Source of the DNA: Luminiphilus sp.
GTDB lineage: Bacteria > Pseudomonadota > Gammaproteobacteria > Pseudomonadales > Halieaceae
Assembly: GCA_028117185.1 (NCBI GenBank)
Contig: JAOHHD010000001.1
Location: forward strand, 33,903-97,902
Length of the DNA: 64,000 nucleotides
Reading direction: 5' to 3'
How positions within the stretch are numbered: the stretch's first letter is position 1; each line of letters starts with the position of its first letter. Below, one piece after another: positions 43,448-51,836 of the stretch. The position numbers and the translations under genes are program-made. The notes under the pieces were generated by a model. The model was not told the DNA's origin, did not search any database, and saw nothing but the letters and a program-made list of their open reading frames with translations.

Positions 43448-44071
43448 TTAGCGCGATGATTCGCTAGGTTGGCCACGCAATAAAATATCTCGGACTAGGG
43501 GTAACTGGTCGTTGCCAAAATAAAGCTTGTCAGCAATAAAGAGCGATGGCGATCCGTAGGCGCCGAGCGCAATCGCCGCATCGGTATTGCCGCGCAGTTG
43601 ATCTTTAATCGATTGCTCAGCGGCCTGCTCAATGAGGCTTTTTCCATCTAAACCACAGCTGTCTGCAACACGCGCCAACACTGCTGGGTCGTCGATATTG
43701 TCACCTTGTGCAAAATAAGCGTCAAAGGCGGCCGCTGAAAACTGCTGTAGGGCATTTTGCTGTGGCTCCAGTGCACAACAAACGCGCATGGCTAGAACGG
43801 ATTTCACAGGATGGTGTTCGGTCGGAAATACCAGTGGTATGTCTGCCAGCCGGGCCCATTCGTGTAACCATCGAAAGTTATGAGCGACCTTCGGATCAGT
43901 GGGCACTGCACGCGCCTCATAAACACCCGGATTCACGGCATTAAAGACACCGCCGACGAGAAATGGCCGCCATCGCACCACAGCGCCCGTTTCCTTGATA
44001 ATGGGTTGCAGATTGTTAAACGCAAGATACGTCCAGGGTGACGACAAATCATAAAAAAAGTCTAACTGCAT
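43448..44071 (-). CDS. 2-hydroxychromene-2-carboxylate isomerase-like (DsbA family)
   Basis: Thioredoxin-fold protein of 207 aa of the kappa-GST/NahD group. The N-terminal FFYDLSSPWTYLAF holds the serine (S11) that binds glutathione in NahD, and the C-terminal GAYGSPSLF has the cis-Pro loop. In naphthalene breakdown NahD converts hydroxychromene carboxylate to the pyruvate adduct; other members act on other substrates. It is in the same direction as the acyl-CoA ligase (104 nt gap). An array of about 14-15-bp repeats lies just upstream of its start. Confidence 0.88.
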   Translation of the reverse strand: MQLDFFYDLSSPWTYLAFNNLQPIIKETGAVVRWRPFLVGGVFNAVNPGVYEARAVPTDPKVAHNFRWLHEWARLADIPLVFPTEHHPVKSVLAMRVCCALEPQQNALQQFSAAAFDAYFAQGDNIDDPAVLARVADSCGLDGKSLIEQAAEQSIKDQLRGNTDAAIALGAYGSPSLFIADKLYFGNDQLPLVRDILLRGQPSESSR

Positions 44072-44087
44072 TGTGTTTCATGCTCCT

Positions 44088-44169
44088 ATGTGGGGTCACC
44101 CATGAGGCATAACCTTTGTGGGATAAGCCATGTGGGACCACCTAATGTAAGACAACCTAATGTGAGACA
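44088..44169. repeat. Degenerate 14-15-bp tandem repeat upstream of the isomerase gene
   Basis: Six units begin at 44088, 44102, 44116, 44130, 44145 and 44160, each starting ATGTGGG or a variant. The last two are near identical (ACCTAATGTRAGACA). They occupy the 5' region of the isomerase gene, within the 307-bp gap 44072-44378, which otherwise shows no gene. Confidence 0.7.
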
Positions 44170-44378
44170 AAAAGCGGTTAACGCTCAGGTCGAGAGGTAA
44201 CCGTGATCCCAATAATCGTTGTGACCGCAGTCGCGCACCGATCTTCACGGGCGGCGAGCGTGGTGTGCGCCCAGTGTGTCCGGCAAAAGCGCTTTTGCTC
44301 GGCTATTAACCCTCGCTCGTTTCGTTTCTCCAGTCTCTAGGTTAACCAACTGTATCGACGCGTAACGCAGCAGCTGAA

Positions 44379-44780
44379 TCAATGCGAATTTTCCTGAGCT
44401 GGCGTTTCCATTGCGGTGGCTGCGAGTAACAGTAAACCGGCGAAAATGGCCAGATTTTTAACGAAATTCTGAGTCTCGTGCTTCACGTCAACACCCTCAT
44501 AAATATTCCAGAAGTCATGAAGGTTCACGTTAATGACGAGCGTCATCGCAGCTAATGTGAGCGCGCAGATCGCAACGTGCCGGTTGATGAAAAGACTCAA
44601 GCTGGCAACTATCTGTATGACACCTGCGAGACCTAACAAGTACGGCACCAATAGCATTCCGTGGGTTTCCATCAGTTGGACGTGTCTATCCCAGTCCATA
44701 AATTTCATGACGCCGGGAAGGAAGAAATAGAGCGCTAATAATATTCGACCCGAATGGGCTGCGGCATTTGCCATGTTCAT
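44379..44780 (-). CDS. DoxX family membrane protein
   Basis: Inner-membrane protein of 133 aa with four helices. The start SGRILLALYFFLPGVMKFMD is the DoxX signature, and the GLAGVIQIVASLSLFINRHV segment completes the pattern. Members are linked to quinol oxidation or redox stress, but the role of most is unknown. It follows no clear operon partner. A palindrome lies 43 bp upstream of its start. Confidence 0.88.
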   Translation of the reverse strand: MNMANAAAHSGRILLALYFFLPGVMKFMDWDRHVQLMETHGMLLVPYLLGLAGVIQIVASLSLFINRHVAICALTLAAMTLVINVNLHDFWNIYEGVDVKHETQNFVKNLAIFAGLLLLAATAMETPAQENSH

Positions 44781-44822
44781 AGTGATTACCCATTTAGCGA
44801 TTCGTGACGGTACCTCGTTATC

Positions 44823-44840
44823 GTACCATCATGATGGTAC
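44823..44840. promoter_or_regulatory. 18-bp perfect palindrome, candidate operator
   Basis: GTACCATCATGATGGTAC is fully symmetric. It lies just upstream of the DoxX gene, where a repressor operator would be expected. It is directly followed by a 15-bp tandem repeat. Confidence 0.5.
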
Positions 44841-44866
44841 TTCACAGTGGCAACGGTTCATTACAG

Positions 44867-44907
44867 GGCAATAGAGGACAAGGCAATAGAGGACAAGGCA
44901 ATAGAGG
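44867..44907 (+). repeat. 15-bp tandem repeat, 2.7 copies
   Basis: GGCAATAGAGGACAA at 44867-44881 and 44882-44896 are identical; a third copy breaks off after 11 bases. A short open frame reads QGNRGQGNRG through it but has no ribosome site. The remainder of 44781-45181 shows no gene. Confidence 0.85.
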
Positions 44908-45181
44908 CTTGCACCGGGTTGCTGGCGCATTTGAAGCTGGCAATCACCGACAAACTCTCGGTCGCTGCCTTTTTGATGCTGTTGCCGTTGGTCAGCTGTT
45001 TCGTGACAACAGGCTAGGCGTTGCCAAAAGGGTACAGGAGTGACGCATGTGAACAGTGACCATCAGTGCTGGGGTCTTATGAGCGCCTTAACATAATTAA
45101 GTTTGAGGGGTTAACGACTGCGGGCGGCGAGGCGAAACCGCCTGCTCCCCGCGCCCAGCCCGTGCAGTGCTTAACGATGTG

Positions 45182-45991
45182 CTACCAAGCAATTGATTCG
45201 CCATGTAAATCATAAAAGCGGCCATTATCGCTTTGTGACAGCTCGGTGATCACTCTAAGCAGTGCTTTAGCACTTTCATCGGTTGAATAAGTCGCTCGAT
45301 CGCTGGTCATGCCAGTTCTTACCCACCCGGGGTGCAGCACCACAAAAACAAAATCCTGTTCTGAGAATTCGATCGATAACGACTTGTTAAAGTTATTTAA
45401 GGCCCCCTTGCTGGCACGATAACCCATCGCACCCCCTGTGTTATTTGCAATGCTGCCCATACGGCTGCTCATGTTGATCACGATTTTTTGAGAGCCCATC
45501 TTCAAGTTAGGCATCAATGCTTGAATGACGCGCAGTGCGCCTAAGCTGTTGACATCGAATGTGGTTTTTAACTGCTCAATGTCTAATTCTGTTAACGATG
45601 CGGCGTTATGCCCCTTGATGCCTGCATTGTTTAGCAGAATGTCGATTGGGCGACCGGCTAACTTGGATTTTAAGGCTGCGACACTCGTGGGATCAGTAAT
45701 ATCTAATGGCAGTGTCTCCACCCCGATTTTTTTAAGCTCGAGCGCCTCATTGGGCTTACGCGCTGTCGCAATGACCGAGAACCCGTGTTGCTGAAAATGG
45801 CGAGCTAATGCCAAGCCGATGCCGCGGTTAGCTCCGGTTACTAATACTGTCGATGGTGGGGCGTTGATAGCTTGGCTGCTCATTGTTTCAGTGGCTGCAT
45901 TGATCGGGCTGGTTAGCAAGTAGCCTGATGCCATTATCGCCAGCAGTATCTGCGTGAGACGAGATGTCAATGGGGTGCTTAAGCGTTTCAT
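45182..45991 (-). CDS. SDR family oxidoreductase with N-terminal signal/anchor
   Basis: Short-chain dehydrogenase of 269 aa from ATG 45991, which has an AGAGAGGCC site. The first 37 residues form a Sec-type signal or membrane anchor (positive start, hydrophobic LTQILLAIMASGYLLT, then SPINAATE). The SDR domain starts near residue 47 with TGANRGIG and keeps NNAG, a serine in INMSSR and YRASK. Classical SDRs are cytoplasmic, since NAD(P) is there, so an export signal is odd. The domain resembles the carbonyl-reductase-like group with the HPGWVRTGM segment. It may be anchored facing the cytoplasm. Confidence 0.85.
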   Translation of the reverse strand: MKRLSTPLTSRLTQILLAIMASGYLLTSPINAATETMSSQAINAPPSTVLVTGANRGIGLALARHFQQHGFSVIATARKPNEALELKKIGVETLPLDITDPTSVAALKSKLAGRPIDILLNNAGIKGHNAASLTELDIEQLKTTFDVNSLGALRVIQALMPNLKMGSQKIVINMSSRMGSIANNTGGAMGYRASKGALNNFNKSLSIEFSEQDFVFVVLHPGWVRTGMTSDRATYSTDESAKALLRVITELSQSDNGRFYDLHGESIAW

Positions 45992-46472
45992 AGGCCTCTC
46001 TTTTGTGATGATGAGTTGGGTAGCTGAAACCAGCCTAACTCCTAGCTTGGAGCAAAGGGTGCGTGACAATCCACCATCTGTCGAGCGCAAAGCGCCCCCT
46101 ATAGGATCTGCAATTCGCTCAATTCAGTCTGTGGTTACGGGTGTTAGGTGCTTGCCCGGCTACGTCGCCTACCTGATGGCATCAATGGATGGCGGATAAA
46201 GTTGTCGCGGCCATTCACACAATAGTCACGGGGGGGGGATGGGCGATAAGACGCAAGCCGATGTCCCTGCTTTTGCACAACCATGATGACCGCCGCTCAC
46301 ACTACTTTGTGAACACCCCAGTGCCTACCGGTGCTACAGACTTCACATAATAGAGTATTAAATCGATAATATAAATGTCATAAAAGTGTTGCAAGTCTTA
46401 CTAAATTATTGAAATAAAAGATTATTTAACATATTTTGTTAACAACATATTTTCAATTTAACTAGAAATTAG
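45992..46472. other. Divergent intergenic region: poly-G tract and AT-rich zone
   Basis: 481 bp between the exported SDR gene (minus) and a zinc-finger gene (plus). It has a run of nine G (46230-46238) and a markedly AT-rich zone at about 46340-46470 with the direct repeat AACATATTTT (twice) around GTTAAC. The AT-rich zone is a likely promoter or silencer-binding area. Confidence 0.5.
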
Positions 46473-46937
46473 ATGAAATATTGCCAGCACTATGGTTGTC
46501 GGAAACAGGCAAAGCAGCGATTTTGCAGCGTGGCATGTCGCGTCGCGTTTCATAATGCACGGCGCCCAGCAGCCGAGAAGATCAAGATTACCTGTGGTGC
46601 GTGCGGCAAAGTTTTTTCAGGTCGGCCAGATCAGAAGACCTGCAGTGCTACGTGCCGGTCCCGGTTATTCCGCAACCGCCATGCGGCGTCAACACCCGAC
46701 TCGGTGTCGGCACGGGGAGCCGCCTTTGAGTGGTCCCGCGCAACCCCTTTTTCCCCCGCCGAATTGCGTCGCAAGATGCAACACCAGACACTGGCGCCTG
46801 GTGTGGCGTATTCCTGGCTTCCCGAGAAGCCCGCGAAAGTGAGGACGCGCGCAGCCCAAGCTAATACCGATCAACTCCTTTTCGATTTTACAGCGGATAG
46901 GGCGGCCCCCGATCCGTCGCTGGAAGCGTCAGATTAG
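46473..46937 (+). CDS. Small protein with two FCS/MYM-like zinc fingers
   Basis: Protein of 154 aa. Finger 1 has Cys at residues 4, 9, 18 and 22 (CQHYGC ... FCSVAC). Finger 2 is CGACG ... TCSATCR with the same Cys-x3-Cys ending. Both resemble treble-clef/FCS-type or MYM-type fingers that bind DNA or protein. The C-terminal half is low in structure and ends in LLFDFTADRA. I recognise no named family. It is preceded by an unusually AT-rich region, and the ribosome site is weak. Confidence 0.6.
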   Translation: MKYCQHYGCRKQAKQRFCSVACRVAFHNARRPAAEKIKITCGACGKVFSGRPDQKTCSATCRSRLFRNRHAASTPDSVSARGAAFEWSRATPFSPAELRRKMQHQTLAPGVAYSWLPEKPAKVRTRAAQANTDQLLFDFTADRAAPDPSLEASD

Positions 46938-47108
46938 TGGCGAGTGAAAAAGCACCGGTAATACGAGTAAGTCGAGACGGGGGGTAGAGAGAATTCGTGG
47001 TCGATGAGCTTTCAATCGTGGGCGCAGCGGCTGCAGCATCTCCCTCCACCTGCTAGTTAAACGACTACATCGTTCAGGCAGGAAGCCGGTTGGTCTCTTT
47101 TTACGGTG

Positions 47109-47867
47109 TCACAAAAACCAGGAGCCGCCATCCACCATGTGTGTTTGGCCTGTCACAAACTGACTGGCATCGGATGCGAGGTAAATGATGGTGCCTGTGA
47201 GGTCCTCTGACTCCAGATTACGCGGGATCAATTGATTGGCGGCAATCACGGCTTTCGCCTTTTCAAACTTTTCACCAAAAAATTCCTCCGTGCCTTCAGT
47301 CATGACAGCAGAAGGCGCGACCGCATTCACGCGAATATGATCGGCGCCGAGCTCACGCGCCATACCGCGCGTCATCCCGATGACGGCCGCCTTAGAGGCG
47401 ACGTAATCAAGGCCATAAGGCAACCCAAAGACAGCCGCCAGCGAGGCGATATTAATGATCGACCCGCCGCCGCTCGCTCTCATGTACTCAACGACGGCGC
47501 GGCTGGTCAGCCAGGTCCCCTTGATATTGACTTGCATCACGCGATCCCACTGTGCTTCGTCGAGTTGTTCAAAGCGCGCGCCTTGAAGACCGGCATAAAG
47601 CGCGGCATTGTTAATGACGATGTCGATGCGTCCATAGGCCTCCATGGCCAGATCAGCCATGGCTTGGCAGCTCTCTCCATTGGCAACATCGACGACAGTA
47701 CCGAGGGCTTGCCCCCCTGCTGCCGTAATAGCAGACACAGTTCCGCTGCAGTCTTGTAAATCAGCCGCCACGACGGCGGCGCCCTCAGCGGCAAGGGCTT
47801 TGCTGTAAGCGTGGCCCAGCCCGCGCGCAGCGCCGGTGACGATGGCGACTTTGCCAGTCAGTTGCAT
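47109..47867 (-). CDS. SDR family oxidoreductase
   Basis: Short-chain dehydrogenase of 252 aa. ATG 47867 has an AGGA site at proper spacing and gives the family start MQLTGKVAIVTGA; a longer frame adds seven residues. TGAARGLG, VAADL after beta-2 (NAD), NNAA in place of NNAG, a serine in NIASLA, YVASK, and the TGQTHMVDGG end. It is divergent from the secreted esterase gene (68 nt between starts). The substrate is not known. Confidence 0.9.
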   Translation of the reverse strand: MQLTGKVAIVTGAARGLGHAYSKALAAEGAAVVAADLQDCSGTVSAITAAGGQALGTVVDVANGESCQAMADLAMEAYGRIDIVINNAALYAGLQGARFEQLDEAQWDRVMQVNIKGTWLTSRAVVEYMRASGGGSIINIASLAAVFGLPYGLDYVASKAAVIGMTRGMARELGADHIRVNAVAPSAVMTEGTEEFFGEKFEKAKAVIAANQLIPRNLESEDLTGTIIYLASDASQFVTGQTHMVDGGSWFL

Positions 47868-47935
47868 TGGAAATCCTAGTGGGGACAATGGTCTGATTGT
47901 TGCAAATATTGAAGAGAGAAAGTAGCGTCTCGCGC

Positions 47936-49528
47936 ATGAATTTGAATAAAGAAAAGCATCGGCTTCGTTGTTTTGCTATGGCGATTATTGGCTCAGTATG
48001 TTCATCGACATTAGCCGATCCGATGGTGCTCACGCTGGAGGAGCCGCGAGAGGGCGGTACCTATACCGGCATCTCTAATCTTCGTGGATGGGCAATTGCC
48101 GAGTCTGGTATCGATAAGATCGAACTGGATATCGACGGCGTTTACGCTTTCGACATACCAATGGGCGGGAGTCGAGGCGACGTGGCGTCAGCCTATCCGG
48201 ATTTTCCCAATGCGGAGCAGTCTGGCTTCTCTATGGCCTTTAATTACAAAGCCTTGGCCGTGGGCGCGCATCAGGTGACGGCTCGTGCCCTGTCAAAAGA
48301 CGGAGCAATAGCGGTTCGGCAAGTACAGTTTACAGTAGACCGGTTTGTGTCGTCTTTCATTACCGACCCAGATGAGGTCGATATCAGCGCGGTATCGGAT
48401 GTCACACTGACAAAGTCTGCGTTGCAATTAAAAGGATTACGAGTCGAAGGACAGGCTTTCGATGTTGCATTGAGTTTTGATACGGCGACGCAGGGCTTTG
48501 AGCTAACTGAGATCACGCCACAGGAGTCGCCCACTGCCGGAGCGGGTTGTCCTGGTCCGAGCCGGACAGCGGGCGAATACACGCTGAACTCTCAGGGTGT
48601 CGAACGAGCGTTTCGCGTGCACACACCGACAGGCTACGCTTCCGACACGTTGTATCCACTGATCATTGCCTTTCACGGCTGGGGCGGTGATACGGGAGAG
48701 TTCTTAGATAATGCGGTGGTGCGATCAGAGAGTGATCAACGCGGTTATATTGTGGTCGCCCCACTGGGTTTGGGCCAAGAAGAACCAGGGAACCATCTCG
48801 CGTCTTGGTCTTTTAGCGGGTCGACGACGGGCCTCGACGGAGATGGCTTGAATGCCTTGGTGCCCAATGACTCGAGCGCCATTTGTGACGATACTGTCAC
48901 GGCGGATTACCGGTATCCCTCTTGCCAAGACACCGCTGAAAATAGCTGTTCTTGGACCCAGTGCACCACGGACGATTTTCAGTTTACAGCGGATTTAGTC
49001 GCCGACATTCAGCAGCACTACTGTGTCGATACAGATCGAATTTATGCGTTGGGGGGATCCAATGGCGGCATGTTTGTTTGGGATTTGGCGCGTGAGGAGA
49101 GCAGTTTAGGTATCTTTGCCGCGATGGCATCGCTCATTGGCTTGCCCCACCGCGGCTACCTGTCACCACCCATGGCGACTGAGGAAATCCCTGTCATGTC
49201 TATTACTGGGTTACGCGATCGCACCGTACCGCCGGGTGATTGGGGTGAGGCATCTTTCACCACAACGACCGATGGGGACCGCTACTATTACACTGGCGCA
49301 ACGGCGATTACCAAAGCGTGGGCGGAGGCTTATGGTTGCGATACCAGTAGTGCCGCGGCGCCGATAGACGTGGGTGTCTCCGACGTGGACTGCCGTGGAT
49401 GGTCATTTTGCCGCGGTGAGACGCAGTGGCCCGCCGTGCTGGATTGTCGCCGCGATATGGGGCACGCCTATGGGTTATCGTGGTCGTGGCCGCTGATTCT
49501 TGATTTTTTTGACCAGCATTCACGTTAA
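47936..49528 (+). CDS. Secreted esterase of the PHB-depolymerase/feruloyl-esterase type
   Basis: Exported protein of 530 aa. A signal peptide (residues 1-28) is followed by a beta-sandwich-like N-terminal domain (about 30-125: LTLEEPREGGTYTGIS, GWAIAESGIDKIEL, GAHQVTARALSKDG) of the kind that precedes catalytic domains in secreted enzymes. The alpha/beta-hydrolase domain (about 210-530) shows the oxyanion region FHGWGGDTGEF and the nucleophile Ser375 in GGSNGG, then RDRTVP and a histidine in DMGHAYG. Several Cys pairs suggest disulfides. Likely substrates are polyester or feruloyl esters; the exact one is open. Confidence 0.85.
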   Translation: MNLNKEKHRLRCFAMAIIGSVCSSTLADPMVLTLEEPREGGTYTGISNLRGWAIAESGIDKIELDIDGVYAFDIPMGGSRGDVASAYPDFPNAEQSGFSMAFNYKALAVGAHQVTARALSKDGAIAVRQVQFTVDRFVSSFITDPDEVDISAVSDVTLTKSALQLKGLRVEGQAFDVALSFDTATQGFELTEITPQESPTAGAGCPGPSRTAGEYTLNSQGVERAFRVHTPTGYASDTLYPLIIAFHGWGGDTGEFLDNAVVRSESDQRGYIVVAPLGLGQEEPGNHLASWSFSGSTTGLDGDGLNALVPNDSSAICDDTVTADYRYPSCQDTAENSCSWTQCTTDDFQFTADLVADIQQHYCVDTDRIYALGGSNGGMFVWDLAREESSLGIFAAMASLIGLPHRGYLSPPMATEEIPVMSITGLRDRTVPPGDWGEASFTTTTDGDRYYYTGATAITKAWAEAYGCDTSSAAAPIDVGVSDVDCRGWSFCRGETQWPAVLDCRRDMGHAYGLSWSWPLILDFFDQHSR

Positions 49529-49632
49529 CTGATGCACAATGATCGTGAGCTGGTGAGCCGCTTTGCACGCCTTAATGCCTCTGCACAGATGCGTGACTCG
49601 ACTCAAACAATAGACGCTACTCAGGTGACCCC

Positions 49633-50871
49633 ATGACATTTCCGATCGACCTCGTGAGAACGCAGTTCCCCTCTCTACTGACGACCGACGCAGGGCAGCC
49701 GCGTATCTACTTTGATAATGCGGCAGGCACACAAGTGCCACAGCAAACGATCGATCACATTGTCGATTATTTTCAGCGCTATAACAGTAATACTGGGGTC
49801 TTCAACCCGACCTCAGTTGCGGTGGATGCGATGTATGCCGAGGCAACACAAGCGATGGCAGATTTTCTCGGCACGCCCGACCCCGGCGAGGTCCTAATTG
49901 GCGCCAGCATGACAACCCTGACCTACCACTTGTCCCGTAGCTTGGCGCATCAATTTTCACCGGGCGATGAAATTATCATTACTCGCATGGAGCACGAGGG
50001 CAATGTTTCGCCTTGGTTGCAGATGGCGGAAGACAATGGCCTGACCGTCAAATGGTTGGAGTTCGATCGCGACAGCTGGGTGGTCGAGCCGCCGATGTTA
50101 GAGGTACTGCTGACAGACCGCACAAAGTTATTAGCGCTGAATTATGCGAGTAATCTGACCGGCGGTGTCAACGATGTTAAAACGTTAACATCAATGGCGC
50201 AGGCGGCGGGAGCGCAGGTCTATGTCGATGCCGTGCAGTACGCCTCACATCGGTTAATCGACGTGAAAGACCTGGGGTGCGATTTTTTAGCCTGCTCCCC
50301 TTACAAGTTTTACGGTCCTCACTTGGGCGTTGTGTATGGTCGGCGCGAGCGCCTCGACGCATTACATCCCTATAAACTGCGCTGTGCGACCAATGAGTTA
50401 CCACTACGCTTCAGTACCGGCACCCCGGCATTTGAACTGATCGCCGGATTGATGGGGACGTTGTCGTATTTTCAGTGGCTGGCCTCCCAGCTGGGAGAGC
50501 AGGGCACGCGCCGTGCCCAATTTAGCGCCGCGTATCACGCGATGGGGACTCACGAAGATGCGCTACTAGAGCCATTATTGTCGGGTTTACTCGCCATACC
50601 CGGCGTCACCCTAAAAGGTGCGAGCTCGATGGCAAAACGGATCGCCACCGTTTCCTTCGTGCATGACCGTCACACCCCTAGTACGATTGCGGCGCAACTG
50701 TCCGCAGCGGGACTCTATTGTCACTGGGGTGACAACTATGCTTTTGAGCTGGCGCGCGCGCTCGCGCTTGATCCAGAGCAGGGCGTGGTGCGGTTAGGTT
50801 TGGGCCATTACAACACCGCAGCCGAAGTCAGTACGGCACTCGACCTAATCGCGCAAACACTTGCTCAATAA
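49633..50871 (+). CDS. Cysteine desulfurase-like aminotransferase class V protein
   Basis: PLP-dependent enzyme of 412 aa in the subgroup of cysteine desulfurase-like proteins distinct from IscS/SufS. The N-terminal RIYFDNAAGTQVPQQTIDHI and HEGNVSPW are typical. The PLP-binding lysine is Lys225 in SPYKFYGPHLG, preceded by VDAVQYASH. The activity of this subgroup is not established; desulfurase or lyase action is a family-based guess. It stands alone, 104 nt after the esterase, and converges on the sugar isomerase gene. Confidence 0.9.
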   Translation: MTFPIDLVRTQFPSLLTTDAGQPRIYFDNAAGTQVPQQTIDHIVDYFQRYNSNTGVFNPTSVAVDAMYAEATQAMADFLGTPDPGEVLIGASMTTLTYHLSRSLAHQFSPGDEIIITRMEHEGNVSPWLQMAEDNGLTVKWLEFDRDSWVVEPPMLEVLLTDRTKLLALNYASNLTGGVNDVKTLTSMAQAAGAQVYVDAVQYASHRLIDVKDLGCDFLACSPYKFYGPHLGVVYGRRERLDALHPYKLRCATNELPLRFSTGTPAFELIAGLMGTLSYFQWLASQLGEQGTRRAQFSAAYHAMGTHEDALLEPLLSGLLAIPGVTLKGASSMAKRIATVSFVHDRHTPSTIAAQLSAAGLYCHWGDNYAFELARALALDPEQGVVRLGLGHYNTAAEVSTALDLIAQTLAQ

Positions 50872-50983
50872 AGCGAGTAGCGCGACATTCGCGCTTGTAT
50901 TCGTCTCGGGTCACCTCGTATCTGGCTGTCTTATTAGAGCGACCGGATCTCAAAGGGGACCGGGTGATAGGGGGCGTTGGGTA

Positions 50984-51835
50984 TTATGCGCGAGGCTGGC
51001 CGATGTCTTGCCACAGACCCTCTACCCAGCGCCTGATCAAAAGCCCTTCTGACCATCGGTCGGAGAGCTCACGTTGATCAGCCCCCGTAATGGCATAGGG
51101 TGGTGGCCCCAGCTCGACTAAGAAACGCAGCGTCGCATCTTCGGACTGGCGATCAGACCACGCCTGAAACCCTTGCTCCCACCAACTTCGGTACTGTGCC
51201 ACCCAGGCGTCATGTTGTGGGAAGTCGAGTGCAATTTGGATCTGCTGATTATTCGAAATACGTCCCTGAAAAGAGTCCGAATGGGCGAGTATCCGCGTGA
51301 AGTGGTCGTGGTCGATGGTGCTTAGCGGCAGTTGCAACTCACGGTCTATGACAAAGTGTGACAAGTCGGCACAGAGACGGAGCGCTGGCAAATGGTCCAG
51401 CACCTCTAGGGTGTAAAACAGGTCGTTTAGTGTGCCGTTTCGGTGTGTCTCCAATAACACAGGAAAGGAAAATTGTGCTGCCATGGTCAACCAAGATTCG
51501 ATCACCGGAATGGCCTCGACTGCGGTCAGTGGCATGACACCACCGATGACATTGACCTGCGTCGCCTGCAATTGCGCTGCCATCTCTAGGAGTGGCTCGA
51601 GGGAGTCGGTGTCATGAGGAAACGCGTTCACCATGCAGGACAATCCTAGCGCGTCAAAAGTCTTACCGAGTTTGAGGCAATCGTCGATCTCTGCCACATT
51701 GGGGTCGAGGCACGCCCCGTGATAGCCCGCCACAGCAATGCGCTCCAGCATGGTCTCTGGTGCGGCTTCCGTTTCCCCAGGGATTCGCTGCTCCATCGCC
51801 CACAATGACTGATAGATCTCGAGTGTGTGCGCCAT
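50984..51835 (-). CDS. Sugar phosphate isomerase/epimerase-like TIM barrel
   Basis: Protein of 283 aa of the xylose-isomerase-like TIM-barrel family (AP endonuclease 2 fold). Metal-ligand candidates in barrel order are Glu in LLETHRNGTLND, the Asp and His of CADLSHFV and a Glu in FLVELGPPPYAI near the end. Members isomerise or dehydrate sugars, inositols or hydroxypyruvate. It is one nucleotide downstream of the fatty acid desaturase gene in the same direction, so both are probably co-transcribed, though their biochemical link is unclear. Confidence 0.85.
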   Translation of the reverse strand: MAHTLEIYQSLWAMEQRIPGETEAAPETMLERIAVAGYHGACLDPNVAEIDDCLKLGKTFDALGLSCMVNAFPHDTDSLEPLLEMAAQLQATQVNVIGGVMPLTAVEAIPVIESWLTMAAQFSFPVLLETHRNGTLNDLFYTLEVLDHLPALRLCADLSHFVIDRELQLPLSTIDHDHFTRILAHSDSFQGRISNNQQIQIALDFPQHDAWVAQYRSWWEQGFQAWSDRQSEDATLRFLVELGPPPYAITGADQRELSDRWSEGLLIRRWVEGLWQDIGQPRA

Positions 51836-51836
51836 A

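Noticed and set aside
44804..45043. Plus-strand 79-codon frame with QGNRG repeats
   Set aside because: It begins without a ribosome site, spans a palindrome and a tandem repeat, and lacks a family.
46230..46238. Nine-G tract as a phase-variation switch
   Set aside because: It lies far from any start codon or recognisable promoter box, so no switch target is evident.
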